Source: Xenoacremonium recifei
Taxonomy: Eukaryota > Ascomycota > Sordariomycetes > Hypocreales > Nectriaceae
Reading direction: 5' to 3'
DNA: 54,920 bases
Assembly: GCA_012184525.1 (NCBI GenBank)
Contig: WOFQ01000100.1
Span: 1-54,920 of the forward strand
Shown here piece after piece: positions 24,079 through 34,457 of the stretch (positions are counted from its first letter, which is position 1; every line of letters starts with the position of its first letter). The notes below the pieces were generated by a model that saw only the letters and a list, made by a program, of their open reading frames with translations, was not told the origin of the DNA and searched no databases. The translations under genes were made by a program, and so were the position numbers.

Positions 24079-25572
24079 CTATAGTCTGTCGCGTTCTCTC
24101 ATCTGCTTCTCCCACTCGGAATTTACCTGACCATAGAACTCGTCGTCAATAAGGACGTCCATAGCGACAAGAGCATTTGCTTTGCCAACGCGGAGTGCTT
24201 CCATATGTGAGTACGTCGTTCCTGAAGCATCTCGGAAAGCAATCGTATGAGGCATATCTGTTGCATTTATAGAGAAAATAGCCTGGATCCCTGGCTTCAG
24301 GTACGTGCAGTTTCCAAAATCACTAACCGGCATGTCAGCATCTCGTATGAAGTAGTGATTCGGGAAGCGATGGCATACGAGCTTGCATTCTGACCATGTT
24401 TCCGTGCAGACTCTTCTAGTGGCAGCATGTCTTCGCCATCCATACCCAGCTCAGTCAACATATAATGTCTGTATCGCTCCGCAAGAGTGTGATTGCTAAC
24501 TACGTCTTCGTACAACGACTCCCTGCAGCTCCCATTAGTCAGTTACAGAATTGTATTGAGGTAAACACGACGCTATACCAAAGTAATTCGACCCTACAGC
24601 CAGTCGCAGCTGCAGCTCCCTCAAAAATTGGAGTCGCCCTATCCTTGAGTTCTCTCACCCCTTTAGAGTCCTCCGATCGAAACGAAAAATAACCTTCAGA
24701 GTAATCGGGAATGATATTCGGGACTTTTCCAGCCTCGAGGATAACGGACTGAATACTATCAGTCTTCCGCATCTGTTGGCGAAGCATTGCAAGGCCATTA
24801 TATGCCATAACAATAGCATCGCAAGCGTTGTAGCTGTTCCATGGGGCCACTGCAGCATGGGCTGATTTCCCATGAAATTTCGCGCGAAGTTTCCAGGATG
24901 CTTTAGTAAGACACAAAGGTGTCGAGAACTGTGGCATGGCATGAGACATCATAATTACATCACAGTCTTTCCATGCACCTTTATTAGCCATGATGAGTTT
25001 TCCGCCACCGGTTTCTTCTGCTGGAGTCCCCATTACGATAACTGTGCCAGCTCTTCCGAATTTTGTAAGGGCTGCGGATACGCCGACAGCCGAGGCCATA
25101 GACGAGACGGAAATCAGATTGTGGCCGCAAGCGTGTCCTAAGCCTGGAAGCGCGTCTGCACGGGAAAACTTGATCAATAGGCATGATGGCTTGCATCCTG
25201 GGAAGATGAATCATACCGTACTCAGCATTGAAGCAGATAGTCCGGCCACCAGGCCTAACGGAGAATCGTGCTTCAAATGCAGTCTCAATGCCATACACCC
25301 CACGCTTAACGACCCAGCCACGGCTCTCTAGCCAGCTCGTGAGAAGTCGGCAAGCCGCAAATTCCTCGAACATGATCTCGGGGTTCTTCCATATCTACTA
25401 ACTAACGATCAGCAGTTACGGAATTGTGTCCTGAACTTCCACTTGTTATCACCTCAAAATTTAACCGCCGTAGATCTTCACACGCAGCGTCAATGGCATA
25501 AACTATTACTGCAACCGCGTTGTGCAAAGTCTCGCCCGCGATCGGGAGACTAATTTCATGTTTTTCAGACAT
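24079..25572 (-). CDS. M20-family amidohydrolase / metallopeptidase
   Basis: Five exons (25453-25572, 25217-25394, 24579-25155, 24379-24522, 24079-24322) give 420 aa. The metal-binding segment GLGHACGHN and the catalytic-Glu segment GTPAEETGGGK are present, as is the dimerisation-domain motif HGKSAHAA. This matches the M20D group (amidohydrolases, ACY1L2/AbgB-like), which hydrolyse N-acyl amino acids, dipeptides or aminoacyl-aromatic amides with one or two metal ions. The fourth intron was placed so that SSDFGNCTY, a family-typical segment, is restored. An in-frame ATG 18 codons upstream (25626) is an alternative start. It faces the carrier gene and may process an amide taken up by it. Confidence 0.87.
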
Positions 25573-26912
25573 TCTGATTATAGTGAAGTATTCAATTGAG
25601 AGTCCTTTAGATGACAACTTTGTCATGCTTGTGCATGTTGAAGGCTAAATACAGTATCGGATGGTGTCCACTCCTGACCTTCCAAAGCAACGGCCCCTTT
25701 GCCGTTATCTCTACGGATAAGATCCGGTACCCACCAAGTTACGAAATAGCGGCGGGGTAATCTGAGCTTGCGAACGGATAAGATCCGCGGAGAATAGTGA
25801 ACGGAACGTGGGAAAAGGAGATGGAAAAACAAAGGGCATTATAATAAATGAAATTACCGGGCTCTTATGTGAAATGAGCGACATTGTCCCTTTGAAATTT
25901 TAATGCCGGTGCTGGTATAGGGTAGGTAGGCATATGCATCATGTGCTCAGCCTTATATAAGCATGAATCTTCAGCTAGAGGTCACAGGTTCGAATCCCAC
26001 ATGAAACAGCTTTTTGCATTACACTGTCTTTCATAAATATAACTGTCCTAGTTGCGTTAGTACTTGGTATACTCTTGCATATCTAACGGATCTTAGTTAC
26101 AGTATTCGCGGTGTGTGAGAGTATGAGAGCCGCCCTCTGTACGTAATGTGCTTCATGCGGCTCTGAAGCACCTCCCTTGCCCCGCTCGCTCTCCGCAAAT
26201 AAAAGCATTTAATCACACGTACGGAGTATGAAAATTATAACTTAAAAATGTGAGACTCGCTTTTATTAGCAGTTCCTAATTGTCTCTCCGTAACTCCCTT
26301 ATCCGTAAAGGAGCCAATGCCGCCGCAATCGACTCCAAAGCGACGTCGCAAGAGCCCCTACCGTCTCCCTCCATATCTGTCCTCTCCAACAAAACGTCAG
26401 CGTGGCGATCTTGATGCCACCCCAACGCAAAGAAGGGTCGTCTTTACGAATAACGCCGGCACTGCTTCAAGGTTGGCCTCCGAGTTTATCTTAGAGTAGC
26501 AAGACTAGCTAGTTGAGGAACATCTATTTCCTACGCTAAGCGCCGTTAATCGACATGCTCGACTGACGATACGCAGAAATGCTGGAGAAACCAATGGAAG
26601 TGGTGCAGTTTACTCCGCGACGTCGCAGTGGCATGGGCATTAAATTATTCTCAGGTTCGTCTATCCGTGTCTTGCTCTAGGTCGGGTGATTCTTTCAGGT
26701 TTCTTCCATACGTCATCGAACCGTATCAGGATGCGCCATATGGCCCTTACGAGCCTTATTCTGCCGCTGAAGAAAAATGCTCCCCTTCAATTGCAAAACT
26801 GAGTTTATGTTACTACTGTTTGCTGGCCAAAATTGAGATTTGTTTTCTAATTGCAACCCGACGAAAGATGATAAAGCATTTCCAAGAGCTGATTTGTGAG
26901 TCTGAAATAGTA
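25573..26912. other. Intergenic, small unassigned ORFs
   Basis: A 60-codon frame at 26317-26499 begins with a Lys/Arg-rich, proline-rich segment. Beyond its TAG the same frame continues with protein-like sequence interrupted by another TAG and may be a broken gene fragment. I could not assign it. A GGTTCGAATCC sequence near 25988-25998 resembles a tRNA B box but no cloverleaf could be folded. Confidence 0.4.
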
Positions 26913-28979
26913 TCAGATTTTGCCTCTTGCTAGGAACTTATCTGGGATATCTATCCACTTGGCTCGCAGGTATTCGCCTAGATTTTTGCCCAGCGCATCC
27001 AGAGAGGAGGTCGAGTTAAACCCCCGATCGAGATGATCACGAACTAAGAAATGGACGCTGCGAATGTTAGGCATTTCAAACCGATCTACCCCGTGGCCCA
27101 GATACTCCTTGCCTAGAAGCTCAATAAACTTTTTGGTGGACAGTAGGGAGCGCAGCCAGTCCCACTCGTCGGCGTGTCGAACGAAGAAGCCCACGTTAGC
27201 ATCTGAAGCCTTGTCTCCAGATCGACCCATCACTACCCAGCCCAACGGACCCCTGGTAGTAGGCCCGAAGCTTGCTAGATCAACTGGATTGGCTGTCTCA
27301 TATGACATTTGGTCCTTGGTATAAGAAGTAGTCTCAGTTGGCGCCGCGATATCGATGGCCTCAGCGCTCCATTCGAGATAGACACGTTGACAAACCTCAG
27401 TCTGCGGGATTGTTGAGACCCAGTACTCAAAGATTGGCTTCCCGGAAGATTGTCTACTGTCCGGAACAACACTAGCCCCTGGCGCAGATTGGAGAAAGTT
27501 CTGCATACACCAGCGAGTGAAAGACTCGCCACCACCCAGGCTGGCCCAACTGCTCATTCCCAGAAGAGAAGGATCTTTTGTTTGCACAAAGATACGAAAG
27601 TCCACAGTCGCAGAATCTTGGGTCTCCGGATTTTCGGCAGCGGAGCCGACCAAGTGGAACTTTATCTTGGAAAACTTGTGGACGTGATCACGCATAGCGA
27701 ATCTAATCTGCTTCTCAGTCCATTCAGCCTGTTCAAATAGTCAGCCATAGCTCCTGCAATCGAATTCAAGGGCAATAAAATATTCTCTGGAGTACCTTCT
27801 TTTGAATATCGAGCCCCGCGAAAAGGTAGTGAAACTCAGCCTGGTAACCGCCATGTCCAGTAATACCCACCTTGGTGGTCGCAGGTGGCAGTTCACCTTT
27901 GACACCCGTCATGAGCACCTTGTTTTTACTAATCTGCTTGAAGCCGATGGACTCAAGCTTGGCTGTCACGTCCGAGTTATAGTAAAGCGGACCCTGTATC
28001 TCGTAGACCAGCTGTGATGTCAAGGTGCCGACACTCATCTCCCCTCCAGTGCCATTCTCTTCTTTCGTGAACTCAGTGTCTCCTGTGTTGCCAATTGCGG
28101 CGATAGGGAAGCCAAGATCCTCGCAGCCATCAAAGATGTCTTTGAATCCAGAATAGTAGCCACCCGTGGCATATGTTGAGCACTCAATCAGATGTCCCGC
28201 AATCAGCGAGCTTGCAAGAGCGTCGAGGTCTTTCCGGCTCCAATTATGCCACCAGGCTGCAGCTCCAACGACCGGTGAAGCGTCGGCTACTCGTCCACAG
28301 ACGACAATGTCGGCACCAGCACGCAACGCCTCAGCAATACCCATTGCACCAAGATAGCATCTGTATCAGATTATTTAGTCTCTCTAATTAAGAGAATTGG
28401 AGCCATCTACCGAACTTACTGTGCGCAAAGTGGTTCATGTCCCCATTCGTCGAGATATTTCCCGGTATCAATGCTCTTAAATTTTTCGCCATTCCTACGA
28501 AGTTCCAGGACCTGCTCAGTCACATCATCGCCTTCAATCCAGGCAACCTTAAGGCTCAATCCTAGTTTAGAAATTTCGTCTTTGATCAACTTGGCTAAGG
28601 CACCAGGAGCGCTGGCACCAGCATTGACTGCCACCTTGATACCATTTTGCTGTACGTAAGGCAATGCCGGACCCAAGCTTTTCATGAAGGACGGATCAAA
28701 CAAATTGGATGTAGCTTTTGGGTCTTTAGGGTCTATATCTCTATTGGCCACTTTGCTGGACCCATGGATAGTCATTGTGCATTCTGACATCCAATCTGAG
28801 TGAAGTAAGAATGGATGTCAATAGCGGGAAGGGAATTTTCAGCTAAAGGACAACCACGTACCGCCTACAATAACATCGACATTGCAATTCTTCGCTAAAT
28901 CATGTATAGCGCGTTGCCGGTCAGAGAACCCCCCCGAGGCTCCGGCAACACGAACGGCTCTTTTTGCGGGCGGCATCAT
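26913..28979 (-). CDS. AtuA-like (DUF1446) protein with C-terminal ferredoxin-fold domain
   Basis: Four exons (28862-28979, 28420-28795, 27796-28360, 26913-27728) give 624 aa. The N-terminus is rich in glycine (VRVAGASGGFSDR). It is followed by conserved blocks: AVNAGASAPGALA, GADIVVCGRVADASPV and GHLIECSTYATGG. The C-terminal part includes GWVVMGRSGDKASDANVGFFVR, which is the AtuA-like C-terminal domain. Bacterial AtuA belongs to acyclic terpene utilisation, but the molecular role of this family is not established. Here no acyl-CoA carboxylase partner is in the window. Splice phases agree throughout. It probably acts in cytosol or mitochondrion; no signal was recognised. Confidence 0.87.
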
Positions 28980-29721
28980 GAGAGCTGGAAGAAGACAGGG
29001 ATTTGAGAATTGAAGAAGTTGGAATTATCACCATATCTTGGACTGAAAGGTTCCTAATAACTGTTCTGAGAGGGCATGGTGGAGCTTTTTACGATCCTGT
29101 GACATCTTCGGGTAACGTTATCCGGAGCCAGCCTAATCTTAGCCGATGCTTTAGTTTCTCTTAGATGGAAGTGGACGGATCAGTCTGTCAGTAGGCAAGG
29201 TACCCTGCGGACTTTTGATTCATATTTTGTACTTCGTGTAGAGCCTTGCAATTGAGCAGTTTCACCTCTTGATCAGTCCTTAACTCTATATAGCAGACAA
29301 AGAGACTACCAGCTGCGTTAAGAGGTCTACACGGAAGGTGAGGACAGGGATTACATCGCCAAGCCCTGAAGTTGACAAATTTCCCATTAATTATACTACA
29401 AGTATTTCTTTTGCGCAAGGTGATGGTGTGTGTAAGTTGCTTTCTCAGCCTGATTCATATCTACGATAGGTTTTCTGTATGGTTGGGACCGGTTCTGATT
29501 TGACTGCCATACTCAAATACACTAGGTGTGCGTGCATATTAAACTGACACAGAGATTCTCCCAAACAACTTCGGAGGGAGTGAGCTCGCCTGGTAATTCG
29601 TCGGTTTTCTGATGCCCTCCATACTTTGCGCTGAGATAGTTTCATCTAGGTTCGACAGACAATGTGAAGATATGAGAAATGGGAGGAAGATTCCCCATTT
29701 GGAGATATACTTGACGTTCAG
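28980..29721. other. Intergenic, no gene recognised
   Basis: This interval lies upstream of the AtuA-like gene and downstream of the acyltransferase. Only short unrelated open frames are present. Confidence 0.45.
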
Positions 29722-31260
29722 CTATACCCGCAAGTTTGATCTAGAAAATAACCTCTTCGACATCTCTGATAGCTCGTGCTCGATCTTTTCCCATAACCCT
29801 GCGTATCGATAACCTTCAAGCCAGTAATCCCCGTTGGAATCTTTCCCGGTAATTAGGAAACCCTCGGGATAGGAAATTCCGGTTTGGCTCTGGGAAACAA
29901 ACGAGGGATACAAGGCTGTGTCTCGCTTCTTGACAGTGGCTGCGGAGAAATCGGCCATGTATAAGTTGGCCTTAGTCCAATTCGAGAACCCAACTTGGTG
30001 CATATTTCCCTGTCCGAAAAGCACGGGCATTGGCCCTAAAGGCCATGCATTCGCTAAGACTAAGGCGTGGTAGGCTTCGATCTGCTGGCGCGTGCCTTGC
30101 TCATTGATAGCACGGCGTACGTCGCCTGCTAATCGGCCTAAAGACTCGTTGAGGTCTTGTGTTGTCTTGAGTACGTTGGCGTAGGTGAGACAATTCGAAA
30201 CGTATTGCTTAGTTGGTGGCAAAAGGTCACGCTCGAAGGCACGCCGGGCCGACATTGCCATCATGATGGTGACAGGCGTGTCAAGGGGAAGATGGCCGGC
30301 GGCGAGACGTGACCACCAGGCTACGAGGACGTCGTTTTCCGTCAAAAATGGCTGTTCAACACCGGCTTCCCTCAATTCCCGTAACGCATCGAGGCGGAGT
30401 CTCTCCCAAAACCTACGGGGTATAAAGACAGTCCGGACTTCCCTCGCTCTCCTAATAATACGATAGCCGTTTCTGAGGAGGTACCCTGCGGTTGATAGAT
30501 ACGACATCTGATTGTTCTCAAGTGAGAACGGTTCTGTAGCATGCTTTCCTAGCTCACGTAAAGGGTCCTGGTCGAATCCGTGAAGGGCGGGAATCTCGTT
30601 TTCTTTGCCTCGAAGCATCAATAACCAGCTATCCACAATCACCTTCAGTCCCATTGCATCAGCAGCGACATGATACCAATGCAGAGTGACGGTAGTTGCG
30701 TCGTTAAAAGAAATGATTCGGAGACCAAGCACAGGCCGATCTGCGAGGAGATAATCATCAGCTGATCTGGGACAGTCCGGTCCACATGCCAGTTCCACCC
30801 ACTGCTCGGGGTCACCGACAATGCTTGGGTAATCGAGGTTGATGGATGCTGAGACAGGCAATCGAGATGCAACCGGGTGGTGCGCTTTGTCGATATTGTA
30901 TGCCAGGTGGGTATACGCAATTGCCGGTCGATTCGTAGAAAACTGCTGCGGGATATGGTACACGAGTCCTTTAGGCTATGGAACACGTCAGAACGTTAAT
31001 TCGTGTTTCATGTGATAGTAGAGTTTCCTGGAATGACCACTAACCCCCTTCCTAACTCGGGCACTGAGCTTTTGCCAACTGTCACGCCGAACCAGGCGGT
31101 CAAGACTGCTGCGCAGTTTCTCGGGATCCAGGATATCATCGAAAACCATGAGGGCGTACATTGTAATTCTGGAAAACATGGGGCTGTTGTCGAAGTAGTG
31201 TAGCGGTATAACGGTCTCTGATCCTCCCTGCGAAGTCGCTTCGCTATTAGGAAATTCCAT
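29722..31260 (-). CDS. BAHD-type acyltransferase (transferase family PF02458)
   Basis: Exons 31045-31260 and 29722-30975 give 489 aa from the ATG at 31260; the frame is open a little further only through a GTG. The N-terminus reads VIPLHYFD, typical of fungal transferases of this family. The catalytic H-x3-D is HWYHVAAD. The DFGWG structural motif is degenerate, seen as ADFSAA. Fungal members transfer acetyl or longer acyl groups from CoA to hydroxyl or amine groups, often in secondary metabolism. No polyketide or peptide synthase is in the window, so the acceptor molecule is unknown. It is adjacent to the AtuA-like gene and the GH79 gene without obvious link. Confidence 0.82.
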
Positions 31261-32140
31261 GATGACTTCTTGTCGGTATTTCGGTAAATGGTGCACTAGG
31301 GATCTGAGGAAATCGAGATCTTCGCCGCTCGAGTGAGAGTTCACTCAGGGTCACAATGACTTTGAAGAATAGTTACTGCGTGTGCTTAAACCAAATTATC
31401 AATACATGTGCACCTGATCTCCGAAAAGACGAAACGCATGAGAAACCTGGGTCCGTGAAGGGGGACCGTAACACTTTAAGACCAATGTCTCCTTCATACT
31501 GTAAATGCCACTTAACGCCTTTCGGTTCAGAAGTTTCGAGATAGGAACTGAATCCTGGTTATTATTGCTTTGCAGGGTTTCGTGTGGTTATTTGGCCCGA
31601 ATTGGTATAGCTTCAGTCATATTGATGGAGAGCGATATGTATGCCCCGTGAGTGGAGATCCGCGTCGTCGAGGACTGGCTATTTGAAGGATGTCTGACAC
31701 TTCAAAATTGTGATCCTGGTTCATTTTATACAATGAGCTGGTTGAGAGGAAATAAACGAAAGTACAATTCCCGAATATTGTCTGTCCACCGCCTAGCTAC
31801 TATGCGAGAAAAAGGAGAGACACCGTTAAATTGTTCTTTGAAAAGCTTATGTTGAGATAATGGACCTTCCTCTATAGAATAGGAGCCTGTATCTGTCATT
31901 AATGGTTTGAATAACACAATATATTCGAAGGTCGTTGAACTGAGAGGCACCAGAATGGAATATATATATATATATTTCTCTCTCTTTGCGTTTCCTTGTC
32001 CGCTCCTCTATTTCCACATTATAGTAGGAAAGGAATTTGTCGTTGAAGTTAGAGAATTTGAGGAGAGTTATAGATCTATCGCGGAATGCAGGCACTCTTT
32101 TCACAGCTTCTCGTAATATTTTCTAGCACTGTCTGTATCC
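31261..32140. other. Intergenic with a short TA repeat
   Basis: No gene was recognised. A (TA)n run lies near 31960. The left end should contain the acyltransferase promoter. Confidence 0.45.
31960..31975. repeat. (TA)n microsatellite
   Basis: A simple alternating TA run of about 16 bases is visible in the intergenic region. No function is implied. Confidence 0.8.
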
Positions 32141-33950
32141 CTATCCAAGAGTTACCAATATAGCCTCCGTACTTCGGATATTTAGGCGCACGGTGCCGTT
32201 GGAAGAGGAGCAAACTTCCCAAGTCTCCTCACCTGCTTTAGCAAATCTCCCATCGGTATAGTTCCAACTCTGTCCGGCCCATGTTATACTTTGATCGGCG
32301 CTGGCCCCATCAGCAGTAAGCCTTCTAACTTGAACGTTCTGTACCCATGAAGGCATAGCGACATCAATGTTTCGTGAAGGCCGCTCATAAGATGTAGTCG
32401 AGTTCCACTCGTCAAAGTTAATGATTACGTACTTTGACAGCTCACCAGACTGATAAATGGCAAACGCGGCCACATTCCAAGGGAGATTAGGAACTGGCCA
32501 AACTTGAACCCTTGGGTGATGACCCAGCACGTCTGCAGCAAAAATCTGACCATATAATGGCGGACGTACATAAGGTTTTCTGCCCTGGCTCGATACCGGT
32601 ATCCATCCAGTATATCCAAATGTCGTTCCTTGAATGAGGTTGTAGCGTGTGATGTTTGCAGACATGCCTAGAAGTAAATGGTCGATCAACCAAAGGGCAG
32701 AACCAAAGACACCCTCGACTTGTGACATCTTGAGGTTGTATGAGTCACTGTTTGTCTCGCCAAGCACAAGAGGCAATGGGGGATCAAAAGAGCCACAGAA
32801 GTCAATGGCATCACGATATTGAGAAATGTTGTTTTTGTTCGCAGTATGATTCATGAAGGAGTTTTGTAGGCGAACCCAACCTTCGTTGCTGGCTGCATAC
32901 TGGTGGTAGGACACAGATTTCAGATGGCCCTTGTGATTAATGCCATGTTTGAATGCATTCTTGCTGAGGGCAGATTTAGCATAGGTGATTGAGGTCAAAC
33001 GTTGATGATGCATAGAATCACTTCACTTACTAATTCCACTCCCCGTCTTCCCCTCCCGTAAAAGTGAATCCCTGGAAGAACTCGATATCATGTAGACCAT
33101 ATTTGTTGCCTCTCAAAACACGTTCTGAAGTTGCATCAGCATACTCATTCCACTCCGAGACGTAGTCCGCCATGGAGTAAGTTTGTGGCCGTTCCCCAAA
33201 GAGATACATTAATTCGGGTTCATTCCCAAGTTCGAAGCTCTCAAGCCGATCTTGAACATGGTCCAACACAATTTGAGCCACCTCCATTGCGTTCTCCAGA
33301 CCCCCAGGCTGTCCATACGACTTGCCCATGTTGACCTGCCAGGACCAGTGGGACCCGGGAAAATTCAAAAAGCCTTCAAAGAAGGCAGGGCCAATGTACA
33401 CCATATCCGGAATGCCATACTCTGTGGTGCTTGTTCCCGCTGAGTCGTACCAATTGATTAAGCTAACCTCTTGTGTTGCATTAAACCAGACTCGATCACT
33501 GAATGGCTGTATCAGTCATATCCTGGGGATGAAGGATGAAATGCAGCAACGAACGCAGAAGTTCCACCCACACGAATGAATGGGTGAGCGCCAGTTTTAG
33601 AGTGCAGCAGATGAAGAATATCCCTGGAAAATAAGTTGGGATGGGTTGAGTTGCCTTTGAGGTGTAATAATGTCAGTTACAATGATACATCGTTTCCTCA
33701 CAAAGCAAGATATTTTCCACATAGTATGAGCCATAAACGTGCCTGCAAAGTCGACGAACCAGTGTGCAGGAAAAGAGAAGGAGGCGAAATCGTGGCGGAC
33801 GGGCCATGAAGCACCAATCGGTACCTCACGTGGCGCTGCTATGGAAATCGGGCCGTAGAGTGCCTGAGTTGTGACAATAAAGAAGAAGAATAGTCGCAAA
33901 CCCGTTGCTAGTTGAAAAGCATAAATCATATTGTGTTGGAGAGATGGCAT
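32141..33950 (-). CDS. Secreted GH79 beta-glucuronidase-like glycoside hydrolase
   Basis: Four exons (33743-33950, 33555-33654, 33031-33498, 32141-32963) give 532 aa. The N-terminus has a strongly hydrophobic stretch rich in Phe and Leu, consistent with a signal peptide or anchor. The segment PFIRVGGTSA, the acid/base Glu in GNEPEL near residue 196 and the nucleophile Glu in LVLGETNS near residue 328 match the GH79 glucuronidase/heparanase fold. The C-terminal beta domain follows. Family members cleave terminal glucuronic or 4-O-methyl-glucuronic acid from glycans or glucuronides. Intron 1 must start with GC (GCACGT) to restore FAGN...HPN...DILHLL. The gene is divergent from a sulfatase, with a repeated operator between them. 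Confidence 0.86.
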
Positions 33951-34167
33951 AGTCTGAATGCGGAAAGCACAGGAAGAGAAGATAAATAGAGTACGACAAA
34001 GAGGGTGGAAGTTCACACATATATATATCCTCCATAATGACAAATAGCAGGTAATACCTATCCGGATTGTATCCAATTGATCTGATGTCACGCCTATCAC
34101 CATGGGTCTTACTCTGCAGGTATTAGGGGCCAAACAAGGTCCCGTGGGGTCCCCAGATTGACGCAAT

Positions 34168-34218
34168 CCGGAGCTCGCATCCTTGTCCGGAACTCGCACC
34201 GGACAACCGGAGTTCGCA
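34168..34218. promoter_or_regulatory. Three CCGGARYTCGCA repeats between GH79 and sulfatase
   Basis: Direct copies start at 34168, 34187 and 34207 and read CCGGAGCTCGCA, CCGGAACTCGCA and CCGGAGTTCGCA. They are spaced 19 and 20 bp, about two helical turns, so they lie on one face of the DNA. They sit 218 bp upstream of the GH79 start and 240 bp upstream of the sulfatase start. A TATATATAT run at about 34018-34028 may serve the GH79 gene. The CGG triplet in each copy is the usual half-site of Zn2Cys6 regulators. Binding is inferred. Confidence 0.75.
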
Positions 34219-34457
34219 TAGCACCATGATGGATTGCGCAAGCGAATTGGATTATTTCAAGTGGGGTATCGAGTTCCACAAACAAGTGAATATTACCGCG
34301 CCAGCCAAGCGATGACCTGCTTCCAGAATCAGATCAAAAAGCTCACAACCCATCCAGAAACCTCGCCTGCTCCGGATCAAGTTCATTGGCGGAGCTCAGG
34401 TTCAAGTTCACCAGACTCAACACCCTGTCGCAAGCCTGAAACCAATAACCCTTAGCC

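Noticed and set aside
25940..26010. tRNA-like B box GGTTCGAATCC with a nearby TCATGTG/CACATGA pairing
   Set aside because: The T stem has mismatches, no A box or anticodon arm could be placed, and the pairing does not fit tRNA geometry.
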